DNA of 64,000 nt, from NCBI GenBank assembly GCA_035439445.1, contig DAORKG010000006.1, positions 1 to 64,000 on the forward strand, written 5' to 3'. This document shows positions 28,293 through 35,994 of the stretch, one piece after another (the stretch's first letter is position 1; each line of letters opens with the position of its first letter). The notes under the pieces are model-generated. The model did not search any database. It worked only from the letters and a program-made list of their open reading frames with translations, and was not told the DNA's origin. The DNA is from UBA4416 sp035439445. GTDB taxonomy: Bacteria > Bacteroidota > Bacteroidia > B-17B0 > Aurantibacillaceae. Made by a program: the position numbers and the translations under genes.

Positions 28293-29063
28293 ATGGCAGC
28301 AAATGACAAAGAAATTTGGAAACCGGTTACTCATTTAAAAGTTTCAACAACTAAAAGATATGCGGTGTCTAACAAGGCTCGTTTAGCTTCTTATGATAAC
28401 AAAATTGATGATAGATATATCTTGAAACAGCATTTAAACGGGGGATTTCCAATGGTTACTATCCATGTGGGAGATAAAACTAAAGCTTTATTTGCTCACC
28501 ATGCAGTGGCCTATGCTTTTGTTAAAAAACCAAGTCCAAAGCATAAATATGTGTTGCATTTAGACCATAATAAAGCTAATAATGCTCCTTCTAATTTAAA
28601 ATGGGCAACTCGTGCAGAGCAAATTGAGCATAGCAAGAAAAGCCCTTATGTTTTAGCCGCGGCAGCTCATAAAGTATATACCGGTGCCACTTCCAAGAAA
28701 TTGAACGAGAAAAAAGTTATTGCACTTAAGAATGAAATTTGGAACCCGAAACGTAAACTAACATTTAAGCAATTAGCTGCAAAATACGGTATCGCAGAGA
28801 TGAATTTATACCGTATTAAAAATGGAGAATTGTGGTTCCATGTACATGTGGAAGGTGAGCCAATTTTCCCTAAATATAAAGCGCAGTTAAAAAACATTGA
28901 GTTTCACGCTAAACTAGAAGCTAAGGAAAAAGCAGCAGCGGCTAAAAAAACCGCACCAAAAAAAGCAGTTAAGAAAGTGGTTGCTAAAAAAGCTGCTACT
29001 AAGAAAACTGTAGTTAAAAAAGTGGCAGCGAAGAAAGTAGTTACTAAGAAAAAGAAAAAATAA
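28293..29063 (+). CDS. NUMOD4/HNH-like protein with histone-H1-like basic tail
   Basis: A 256-residue protein with four parts. Residues 7-40 resemble a NUMOD4 DNA-binding motif (EIWKPV...YAVSNKARLASYD). Residues 69-104 carry an HNH-type core with His89, Asp91 and HNKANN-NLKW, as in homing endonucleases. Residues 140-183 are a helix-turn-helix-like segment (LAAKYGIAEMNLYRIKNGELW). Residues 210-256 are a Lys/Ala-rich tail like histone H1 or bacterial HU-tail proteins. I infer a DNA-binding, possibly nucleoid-associated protein derived from a homing endonuclease; nuclease activity is uncertain. Its stop overlaps the ldcA-like ATG by one base (TAATG). Confidence 0.8.
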   Translation: MAANDKEIWKPVTHLKVSTTKRYAVSNKARLASYDNKIDDRYILKQHLNGGFPMVTIHVGDKTKALFAHHAVAYAFVKKPSPKHKYVLHLDHNKANNAPSNLKWATRAEQIEHSKKSPYVLAAAAHKVYTGATSKKLNEKKVIALKNEIWNPKRKLTFKQLAAKYGIAEMNLYRIKNGELWFHVHVEGEPIFPKYKAQLKNIEFHAKLEAKEKAAAAKKTAPKKAVKKVVAKKAATKKTVVKKVAAKKVVTKKKKK

Positions 29064-29953
29064 TGATACTACCTCCTTATTTGAAAAAGGGCGATACGGT
29101 GGCGATTATTGCTACAGCCCGAAAAATAAGCAAAGAAGAAATACAACCCGCCGTAACTTTTTTTGAAAGTTACGGCCTTTCTGTTTTATTGGGCAAAAAT
29201 TTATTTGAATCAAATAATCAATATGCCGGGACGGATTTGCAAAGAGCAGAAGATTTACAATGGGCTTTAAATGATAAAAATATTAAAGCTATAATTATAG
29301 CTCGTGGTGGTTATGGCACTATTAGATTAATGGAACATGTTGATTTCACTGAGTTTAAAAAGTGCCCAAAATGGGTGGTGGGATATAGTGATGTGACTGT
29401 TTTGCATAGCGCTATTCATAATATTGGTGTGGCAACATTGCACGCTACCATGCCATTAAATTTTTCAAAAAATCAAGAGGCTACAAGAAGTTTAATAAAA
29501 GCATTGTTAGGGAAATTAACCGAAATAGAAACTGAAGAGAATTACTCTAATATTGAAGGAACTACCAGTGGAAAATTAGTAGGAGGAAACTTATCTTTAT
29601 TATACGCCTTATCTGGCACACCTTATGATATTGACACAAGAGATAAAATTTTATTTATCGAGGATTTAGATGAGTACTTATACCATTTAGATAGAATGAT
29701 GATGCAATTAAAATTATCAGGGAAACTGAGTTGTTTAAAAGGATTGATTATAGGAGGAATGACAGACATGAAAGATAATGCGATTCCTTTTGGAAAGTTG
29801 CCCGAAGAAATTATTTTAGATGCCGTGAGAGATTATAATTATCCGGTTTGCTTTGATTTTCCAGCAGGACATATTGATAAAAATTTAGCAATATATTTCG
29901 GTAGAGAGGTTGAATTAACTGTTAATGATACAGCCACTTTAAAATTTGTGTAA
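29063..29953 (+). CDS. LD-carboxypeptidase (peptidase S66, LdcA-like)
   Basis: A 296-residue cytosolic serine peptidase. The S66 Ser is in GYSDVTVLH (near residue 113). The catalytic Glu lies in FIEDLDEYLYHLDRM, and His lies in PAGHIDKNLAI near the C terminus. The opening LKKGDTVAIIATARK and RGGYGTIRLM are also family signatures. The enzyme removes the terminal D-alanine from murein tetrapeptides during peptidoglycan recycling. It is coupled to the HNH-like gene by a TAATG overlap and followed by an alpha/beta hydrolase gene one base later. Confidence 0.92.
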   Translation: MILPPYLKKGDTVAIIATARKISKEEIQPAVTFFESYGLSVLLGKNLFESNNQYAGTDLQRAEDLQWALNDKNIKAIIIARGGYGTIRLMEHVDFTEFKKCPKWVVGYSDVTVLHSAIHNIGVATLHATMPLNFSKNQEATRSLIKALLGKLTEIETEENYSNIEGTTSGKLVGGNLSLLYALSGTPYDIDTRDKILFIEDLDEYLYHLDRMMMQLKLSGKLSCLKGLIIGGMTDMKDNAIPFGKLPEEIILDAVRDYNYPVCFDFPAGHIDKNLAIYFGREVELTVNDTATLKFV

Positions 29954-29954
29954 C

Positions 29955-30752
29955 ATGTTTTGTAAAACAACCGATAATTTAAACATTTACTTTGAATTAC
30001 AAGGTAATGAGAATGCCAAAGAAACCATCGTGTTTTTGAATGGATTGTCGCAATCAACTATTTCATGGGTTTTAACTACACCTTATTTTAAAAATGATTA
30101 TCGTATTGTATTGATGGATTTTATCTTTCAAGGACAAAGCGATAAAACCGGCGAATGGCGAAGCTTTGATACACATGCTCGAGATGTGGTAAGTGTATTG
30201 GATTATTTAAAAATTGATAAAGCAATAATTGCAGGCTTATCTTATGGAAGTTTAGTAGCACAGCATTTGGCTATTAATCACGAAAATAGAATTTCTAAAT
30301 TATTATTGATTTCAACCTTTGCGCATAAAACACCATATTACGATGCTATTGAATTATCATGGTGGAGAGCTTTGGAATTTGGTGGATATAATTTGATGTT
30401 GGATATCATGTTGCCAAGTGTTTTGAGTGAAAACTATTTCTTAAATCCATTAATTCCTATTGATTTAATGAAGCAAACTCGACAAGAGGCTAATGAAGAC
30501 AAGCAAGCTTTATTTAAATTAATGCGAGCGACAAAGGAAAGAATAGATTACAGACCTGAATTGAAAAAAATTACAATTCCTACTATTGTAATTCAAGGAG
30601 AAAAAGATTTGCTATTACCTGTTCATATGGCAGGAGAAGTTGCAAAAGCAATTCCTAATAGTCAGTTTAAAGTTATTCCTCATGTAGGGCATACACTAAA
30701 TTTAGAGGCTGTTCCTCAAATGGTGACTATCATGAAGGATTTCTTAAAATAA
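29955..30752 (+). CDS. Alpha/beta hydrolase
   Basis: A 265-residue cytosolic hydrolase. The ATG at 29955, one base after the ldcA stop, is preferred over an in-frame TTG at 29946. The nucleophile elbow is GLSYGS (Ser near 99), the acid is in GEKDLLLP, and the His is in PHVGHTLNLEA near residue 245. MDFIFQGQSDKTGEWRSFDTHARD is the usual oxyanion and substrate-edge region of the 3-oxoadipate enol-lactonase-like subgroup. The substrate is unknown. It is co-directional with the peptidoglycan peptidase gene. Confidence 0.88.
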   Translation: MFCKTTDNLNIYFELQGNENAKETIVFLNGLSQSTISWVLTTPYFKNDYRIVLMDFIFQGQSDKTGEWRSFDTHARDVVSVLDYLKIDKAIIAGLSYGSLVAQHLAINHENRISKLLLISTFAHKTPYYDAIELSWWRALEFGGYNLMLDIMLPSVLSENYFLNPLIPIDLMKQTRQEANEDKQALFKLMRATKERIDYRPELKKITIPTIVIQGEKDLLLPVHMAGEVAKAIPNSQFKVIPHVGHTLNLEAVPQMVTIMKDFLK

Positions 30753-30791
30753 CAATAAATATCTACATATGAAATAATTGCGGATTATTTC

Positions 30792-30799
30792 TAATTTTG
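30792..30799 (+). promoter_or_regulatory. Probable -7 box upstream of tyrS
   Basis: TAATTTTG is a perfect TAnnTTTG match, 17 bases before the tyrS ATG. The nearest upstream TTG (30778-30780) is only 11 bases away, too close for a standard -33 box, so the promoter call is tentative. Confidence 0.35.
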
Positions 30800-30815
30800 A
30801 GACTCAATTTTTACA

Positions 30816-32102
30816 ATGAAAACAAATTTTATAGAAGAATTAAAGTGGCGTGGTATTTTACATGATGTAATGCCTGGAACAGAAGAATTACTGAATAAAG
30901 AAGTAGTTACGGGATATATTGGATTTGATCCAACAGCAGATAGTTTACATGTAGGAAGTTTAGCTCAAATCATGACCTTATTGCGTTTTCAATTAGCAGG
31001 ACATAAACCTCTGGCTTTAGTTGGTGGTGCAACAGGTATGGTTGGTGATCCAAGTGGAAAATCAGCAGAACGTAATTTATTGGATGCCGATACTTTAAAT
31101 AAAAATGTTGAGGGAATTAAAAAGCAATTAAGTCAGTTTTTAGATTTTGATTGTGGAGTAAATAGTGCAGAGTTGGTAAACAATTACGATTGGTTTAAAA
31201 ATTATTCATTTCTTGATTTTATTCGTGATGCTGGGAAACATATAACTGTAAACTATATGATGGCTAAAGATTCTGTGAAGAATCGTATAACCGGAGATAG
31301 TGGTATGTCGTTTACAGAATTTAGTTACCAATTAATTCAAGGTTACGATTTTTACTATTTGTGGAAAGAAAAGAATTGTAAAATTCAAATGGGTGGTTCT
31401 GATCAGTGGGGAAATATTACAACTGGTACAGAGTTTATTCGTCGTAAAGCAAGTGGAGAAGCCTATGCGTTAACCACTCAATTAATTAAAAAATCAGACG
31501 GAACGAAATTCGGCAAAACCGAAGGAGGAAATATTTGGTTAGACAGAGAAAAAACATCTCCTTATAAATTTTATCAATTTTGGTTAAACGTAAGTGATGA
31601 TGATGCTAAGTCTTACATACGTATCTTTACATTATTAAATCAATCTGAGATTGAAGAGCTTGAGGTTAAACAAAATGCTGCTCCTCATGAAAGGCACTTG
31701 CAAAAAGCATTAGCTAAAGAGGTAACAACAAGAGTTCATAGCGAAGCAGATTATTTACAAGCAATTGAAACAGCTGAATTTTTATTCAAGTCAAAAGCAG
31801 AGGATGTGGCTAATTTAAATCCTGATGCTTTCGAAAAAATGTTAAGTGGTATTGATACTTTTGAAGTTAATAAAGCAGATGTTGCTAATGGAATTAATGT
31901 GGTTGATTTGTTTGTAGATAAAGCAGCTGTATTTCCTAGTAAAACTGAGGCTCGTAAAATGTTTACAGGTAATGCTGTGAGTATTAGTAAAACAAAAGTT
32001 ACTGATGTGAATACAACTATTAATTTAGAGGCATTTAATGGTGGTAAATATTTACTTGTAAGTAAAGGCAAAAAAGAAAACTATTTAATCAAGTTGGTTT
32101 AA
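30816..32102 (+). CDS. tyrS: Tyrosyl-tRNA synthetase
   Basis: A 428-residue class I synthetase of bacterial length. The HIGH-type motif is LHVGSLAQ near residue 46, and the KMSKS-type motif is KFGKTEGG near 230. The tyrosine-binding region includes GGSDQWGNI, and YQLIQGYDF also fits the TyrRS family. Residues about 355-428 are the S4-like tRNA-binding domain (KTEARKMFTGNAVSI). It attaches tyrosine to tRNA-Tyr in the cytosol. A small gene of unknown function follows 9 bases later and is probably in the same transcript. Confidence 0.97.
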   Translation: MKTNFIEELKWRGILHDVMPGTEELLNKEVVTGYIGFDPTADSLHVGSLAQIMTLLRFQLAGHKPLALVGGATGMVGDPSGKSAERNLLDADTLNKNVEGIKKQLSQFLDFDCGVNSAELVNNYDWFKNYSFLDFIRDAGKHITVNYMMAKDSVKNRITGDSGMSFTEFSYQLIQGYDFYYLWKEKNCKIQMGGSDQWGNITTGTEFIRRKASGEAYALTTQLIKKSDGTKFGKTEGGNIWLDREKTSPYKFYQFWLNVSDDDAKSYIRIFTLLNQSEIEELEVKQNAAPHERHLQKALAKEVTTRVHSEADYLQAIETAEFLFKSKAEDVANLNPDAFEKMLSGIDTFEVNKADVANGINVVDLFVDKAAVFPSKTEARKMFTGNAVSISKTKVTDVNTTINLEAFNGGKYLLVSKGKKENYLIKLV

Positions 32103-32111
32103 ATTTTTAAA

Positions 32112-32510
32112 ATGATAAAAGACATCGTAATTCCAGAAGTATTTGACGTAGCAATCGCTATCGTTCAGGAGTTTGAAGGCTTGGATGAATACAATGCTTA
32201 TATTTTTAATTTTAAAGAAGAGAGTATTAAAAATGTATTAATTACTTCCACTGGTTACGGTGTAATTAATGATGTCAAGAAAAAAACAAGCACACTCCGT
32301 CATTTTTTTGAAGAAATACAAACTCTAGATTATAAATTAATTGAACCGGTATCAAAAGAAGTATTTGGCTTAAGTAATGAATACTGGGTAAGCTTTACTA
32401 TGAACGGTCAATTATTTGATAAACAATTTATCTTTTTACCAGAATCTATTATTGAATCTAACTTTCAAATGATTCCATTTATTGATAAGATGGGCGTTAT
32501 TATAAAGTAG
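32112..32510 (+). CDS. Conserved hypothetical small protein
   Basis: A 132-residue soluble alpha/beta protein without a signal peptide or membrane span. I do not recognise a domain with a known function. It ends FQMIPFIDKMGVIIK, and this C-terminal stretch is repeated in a gene fragment at 34351-34416, showing that a second copy once existed nearby. The gene follows tyrS by 9 bases. Regular alternation of charged and hydrophobic residues suggests a compact fold. Confidence 0.75.
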   Translation: MIKDIVIPEVFDVAIAIVQEFEGLDEYNAYIFNFKEESIKNVLITSTGYGVINDVKKKTSTLRHFFEEIQTLDYKLIEPVSKEVFGLSNEYWVSFTMNGQLFDKQFIFLPESIIESNFQMIPFIDKMGVIIK

Positions 32511-32552
32511 ATTAAAATAATTTGTGATTTATTTATATCAAAAACAATAAAA

Positions 32553-34292
32553 GTGACTAATCAAGTATTACGTTTTTCTAAAAACAGAAACTGGGTATAT
32601 ATGCTACTTATCCTCATTCCTTTTTGTTTATACTTTAAAAGTTTATTTTTCGCATTTTCTCCAATTGATGAGCAATGGTTAATATTAGATAATACAGATG
32701 AGTTAAGTAATTGGAAAAATTTAGTTGCATTATTTAAAAAGCCAATAGTTGGGTTATATTATAGGCCATTACTAAACGTTTCTTTAATGTTTGATTATCA
32801 TGTTGGCAAATTAAATCCATTTTTTTATCACTTAACAAATCTTGTTTTACATATTATTTCGGTTATTTTATTTTATGTTTTTTTAAATTTTTTAAATGTT
32901 GCAAAAAAAACATCTTTTCTGTTAACTATATTGTTTTGTGTGCATCCCATTGTGTTACATGCAGTTGCTTGGATACCTGGTAGAAATGATTTATTGCTAA
33001 CAGTATTTATGCTAAGTTCTATGATATGCTTTGTGAAATTTCTTTCATCTAATCAAAATAAATTTCTTTTTTTTCATATCATTTTTTTCGTTTGTACACT
33101 TTTTACAAAAGAAAATGCGTGTCTCCTTCCTGTTATATTTTTACCAGTTTTTTATATTTTTTCTACAAAAAAGCAATTTCCATTTTATTTAATTATCCTA
33201 TGGTTTGTAGCATTAATTATTTGGTATGTACTCCGAAAAAATGCTGTAAAATCACCACAATCATTAGAATTTAATTCATTTATTACGCTTAAAAATTTTG
33301 TATTTGGATATATTCTTTTTATTGGAAAAACATTCATACCTATTCAACAATCTGTTTTTCCGACATTAAAAAATGCAAGTTTGATTCCTGGACTTATAAC
33401 ACTATTTCTTTTAGTTTTAGCTTGTTTTAAATTCGGATTAGTAAATAAAAAAATAGCCTATTTAGGCTTAATTATATTTTTCACAACATCATTTTTGCCC
33501 CTGTGGTTTGCAGCTACAAGTGCCTATGGCGAGCAATATGAACATCGAATTTATCCATCTTTAATCGGTGCATTACTATTTGTTTCTCAATTAAATTTAA
33601 ACATTGATTCTAAAAAGTATATTTACATAATGTGGTTTGTTATCGTTATTTTTTCTATTAAAACTTTTTTAAGAATGGATGTCTATAAAAACGAAACATC
33701 ATTTACTGATGTAGGTATTATTGAAGCTCCAGATTATTATTTATTCCATTTAAGAAAAGGAGATGCTTTATTAAAACAACAAAAGTATAACGAGGCTTTA
33801 GCGTGCTTTAATACTGTTTTAAAGCTTCAGCCTAAACGAGTTCAAGCTTATAATAGTAGGGCTAATGTTTATTTAGCTCTCAAAAAAAAGGACGAAGCTA
33901 TAAATGATTGCAATACATCAATCAATTTATGGCCAAATGACGCTTCTGCTTATTTAAATAGAATGATGATTTACCAAGCATTTGGAGATTATGAAAATGC
34001 AAGCAAAGATTTTGTCTTCTTAACGAAAAACTACCCCCACTTTATCCCAGCTGATTTAGAAAAAAAACTTTCTATAGAATTTGAAAGTAAATATTTCGAA
34101 AATTTAAACTCACAAATAATTCAATCTCCTAATAATGCTGAGTTGTATATTGCAAGAGCAGAATATTTACTATCAAGGCAATTAAAAAAGGAAGCCTTAA
34201 GTGATTTAAAAAGAGCAAATGAACTAGAGCCAAGCAATAAAAATTACAAAGTTTATTATGATAAATTACACTCTATGTTGTACAATAAATAG
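32553..34292 (+). CDS. Multi-span membrane protein with C-terminal TPR repeats (TMTC/GT-C-like)
   Basis: A 579-residue protein starting at GTG (32553). About ten to eleven membrane spans fill residues 12-385. The first outer loop has an acidic PIDEQW and then YYRPLLNVSLMFDY and FYHLTNLVLHI, the pattern of GT-C membrane glycosyltransferases and TMTC-type O-mannosyltransferases with TPRs. Three to four TPR units follow (about 405-575): GDALLKQQKYNEALACFNTV, AYNSRANVYLALKKKDEAI, SAYLNRMMIYQAFGDYENA. It may glycosylate exported proteins using a polyprenyl-linked sugar; this is inferred from fold only. It sits between the 132-residue gene and a fragment duplicating that gene's end. Confidence 0.75.
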   Translation: MTNQVLRFSKNRNWVYMLLILIPFCLYFKSLFFAFSPIDEQWLILDNTDELSNWKNLVALFKKPIVGLYYRPLLNVSLMFDYHVGKLNPFFYHLTNLVLHIISVILFYVFLNFLNVAKKTSFLLTILFCVHPIVLHAVAWIPGRNDLLLTVFMLSSMICFVKFLSSNQNKFLFFHIIFFVCTLFTKENACLLPVIFLPVFYIFSTKKQFPFYLIILWFVALIIWYVLRKNAVKSPQSLEFNSFITLKNFVFGYILFIGKTFIPIQQSVFPTLKNASLIPGLITLFLLVLACFKFGLVNKKIAYLGLIIFFTTSFLPLWFAATSAYGEQYEHRIYPSLIGALLFVSQLNLNIDSKKYIYIMWFVIVIFSIKTFLRMDVYKNETSFTDVGIIEAPDYYLFHLRKGDALLKQQKYNEALACFNTVLKLQPKRVQAYNSRANVYLALKKKDEAINDCNTSINLWPNDASAYLNRMMIYQAFGDYENASKDFVFLTKNYPHFIPADLEKKLSIEFESKYFENLNSQIIQSPNNAELYIARAEYLLSRQLKKEALSDLKRANELEPSNKNYKVYYDKLHSMLYNK

Positions 34293-34350
34293 TTTAAAAA
34301 GAGTTACTTAAATTTTAGAGAATCTACTAAATGTAATTTATTTAGCTAAG

Positions 34351-34416
34351 TTCATTATTAAATCTAACTTTCAAATGATTCCTTTTTTAGATAAAATGGG
34401 AGTTATTATTAAATAA
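34351..34416 (+). pseudogene. C-terminal remnant of a second copy of the 132-residue protein gene
   Basis: The frame ATT AAA TCT AAC ... AAA TAA encodes IKSNFQMIPFLDKMGVIIK, against IESNFQMIPFIDKMGVIIK at the end of the gene at 32112-32510: 17 of 19 residues match. Several codons differ silently (for example cca/cct, aag/aaa, ggc/gga, tag/taa), so the copy is old and was under protein-level selection before truncation. No start or upstream coding sequence remains. Confidence 0.8.
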
Positions 34417-34576
34417 ACTTCCTTTAGTAACAAAAGTCACTCTTTAGTTTTATAAATTCGTGTATATTAGACGAAATTTTTAAAATTAAGGAACATGAAA
34501 TAGCCGTGTTCGTAAAACATAAATTATTAAATTGGCTATAGCATATGACAATTAAAAAATCAAACAATATATACAT

Positions 34577-35875
34577 ATGAAAGGTAGATTTTATTGGTGG
34601 AATGAGTGGATGGAGCGTAAACATAAATACGCTACTGCAACCGAAAAACAATTAAATTCAGATAAGTTTAATGCTATTTGTGCTGGTACCGGCCTGCCAA
34701 ACATTCATCAAAAATCAACATTTAAGTTTAAAGATGTTGCTGATGGGGCTTCTCGTTTTGTTGGAAATTCTCCTTCAGGCGAAAAACCTTTTGCTCGTAT
34801 TTACACTCGTTTAGGTAATCCAAATACAGAGTATTTAGAAAAAGTATTATTCCAATTAGAGTGTCAGCACATTATTGATAATGCACTAAAATCTGATGAA
34901 AAAACACCAACGATTGCATCATTGGTATTTGCATCCGGAATGGCAGCAATTTCAACGGTTATCATGGGTTTTGTGCAACCGGGCGATGGAATTATTGTTG
35001 GTAACGTATATGGTTGCACAGATTCGTTGATGCGTTTTTTACAAAAACGTTTTGGTATTGATGTGTATTTTGTGGATGCAACTAATCCTGATAATGTAAG
35101 AGATACATTAAATGCACATCCTCATGTATGTGCCGTGTTAATTGAAACACCGGATAATCCTACTTTACAATTATGTGATATCGAAGCAATTTCTAAATAC
35201 ACAGAGCAACATGAAGCGATGTTAATAGTAGATAATACATTCTGTTCTCCGTATTTACAGCAACCTTTCCGTTTAGGTGCAGATGTAGTTATTCATTCTT
35301 TAACTAAATATGTAAGTGGTCATTCAACATCTATTGCTGGAGCAGCAATGGGACCTTATGAATATTTTAGTAAAGAAGTTTATCCTGTTTACAAAGATTT
35401 CGGACCAACACCTTCTCCGTTTGATAGCTGGTTAAATAGTTTAACGATTCAGGAAATGGGTGTTCGTATGGAACACCAATGTAAAACGGCTTTACAAGTT
35501 GCAGAGTTCTTAGAGAAGCATCCAAAAATTGAAAAGGTATGGTATCCAGGCTTGCCAAGTCATCCACATTATGATATTTGTAAAAAACAAATGCGCAATG
35601 GTGGAGGGATGATTTCTTTTGAAGTAAAAGGTGGTTTTGATGCCGGAGTGAAATTAATGAACTATTTTGCCAGACCTGATACGCCAATGGAATTAGCGGT
35701 AAGTTTAGGTTCTGTGATTAGTTATATTGAACATCCTGCTAGTATGACACATTCAGTTATCCCTGAAGAAGATAGATGTGTGCGTGGAATTACCAATTCT
35801 TTAGTGCGTTTATCAATTGGGGTAGAAGGTTTTACAACAATTAGCGAGGCTTTAAATACCGGTTTAGAATTATAA
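34577..35875 (+). CDS. Cystathionine gamma-synthase/lyase family PLP enzyme
   Basis: A 432-residue cytosolic enzyme of the Cys/Met metabolism PLP family, about 40 residues longer than a typical member because of an N-terminal extension. The PLP lysine is in VIHSLTKYVSGHS (near residue 240). Other family marks are FASGMAAISTV, the aspartate in LIVDNTFCSPYLQQP, and the C-terminal SLGSVISYIEHPASMTHS. Members carry out cystathionine synthesis or cleavage, O-acetylhomoserine sulfhydrylation or methionine gamma-lysis; the specific reaction cannot be fixed from motifs. It is monocistronic, with a strong terminator after the stop. Confidence 0.88.
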   Translation: MKGRFYWWNEWMERKHKYATATEKQLNSDKFNAICAGTGLPNIHQKSTFKFKDVADGASRFVGNSPSGEKPFARIYTRLGNPNTEYLEKVLFQLECQHIIDNALKSDEKTPTIASLVFASGMAAISTVIMGFVQPGDGIIVGNVYGCTDSLMRFLQKRFGIDVYFVDATNPDNVRDTLNAHPHVCAVLIETPDNPTLQLCDIEAISKYTEQHEAMLIVDNTFCSPYLQQPFRLGADVVIHSLTKYVSGHSTSIAGAAMGPYEYFSKEVYPVYKDFGPTPSPFDSWLNSLTIQEMGVRMEHQCKTALQVAEFLEKHPKIEKVWYPGLPSHPHYDICKKQMRNGGGMISFEVKGGFDAGVKLMNYFARPDTPMELAVSLGSVISYIEHPASMTHSVIPEEDRCVRGITNSLVRLSIGVEGFTTISEALNTGLEL

Positions 35876-35912
35876 ACCATAAAAAACAACTCGTTTTCAC
35901 TAAAAATTAGAC

Positions 35913-35944
35913 AAACATCCCAATTTTTGGGATGTTTTTTTATG
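35913..35944 (+). terminator. Rho-independent terminator after the PLP enzyme gene
   Basis: Hairpin arms AAACATCCCA (35913-35922) and TGGGATGTTT (35928-35937) enclose a short T-rich loop and run into a T tract. It lies 37 bases beyond the stop at 35875. Confidence 0.85.
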
Positions 35945-35994
35945 TAAACTACCGTAATTTTTATACATTTAGTACTTTAAGTACACAATTTTAA

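Noticed and set aside
34417..34576. SAM-type riboswitch upstream of the cystathionine gamma-synthase family gene
   Set aside because: No conserved riboswitch core or stable multi-stem pattern could be seen in this AT-rich stretch.
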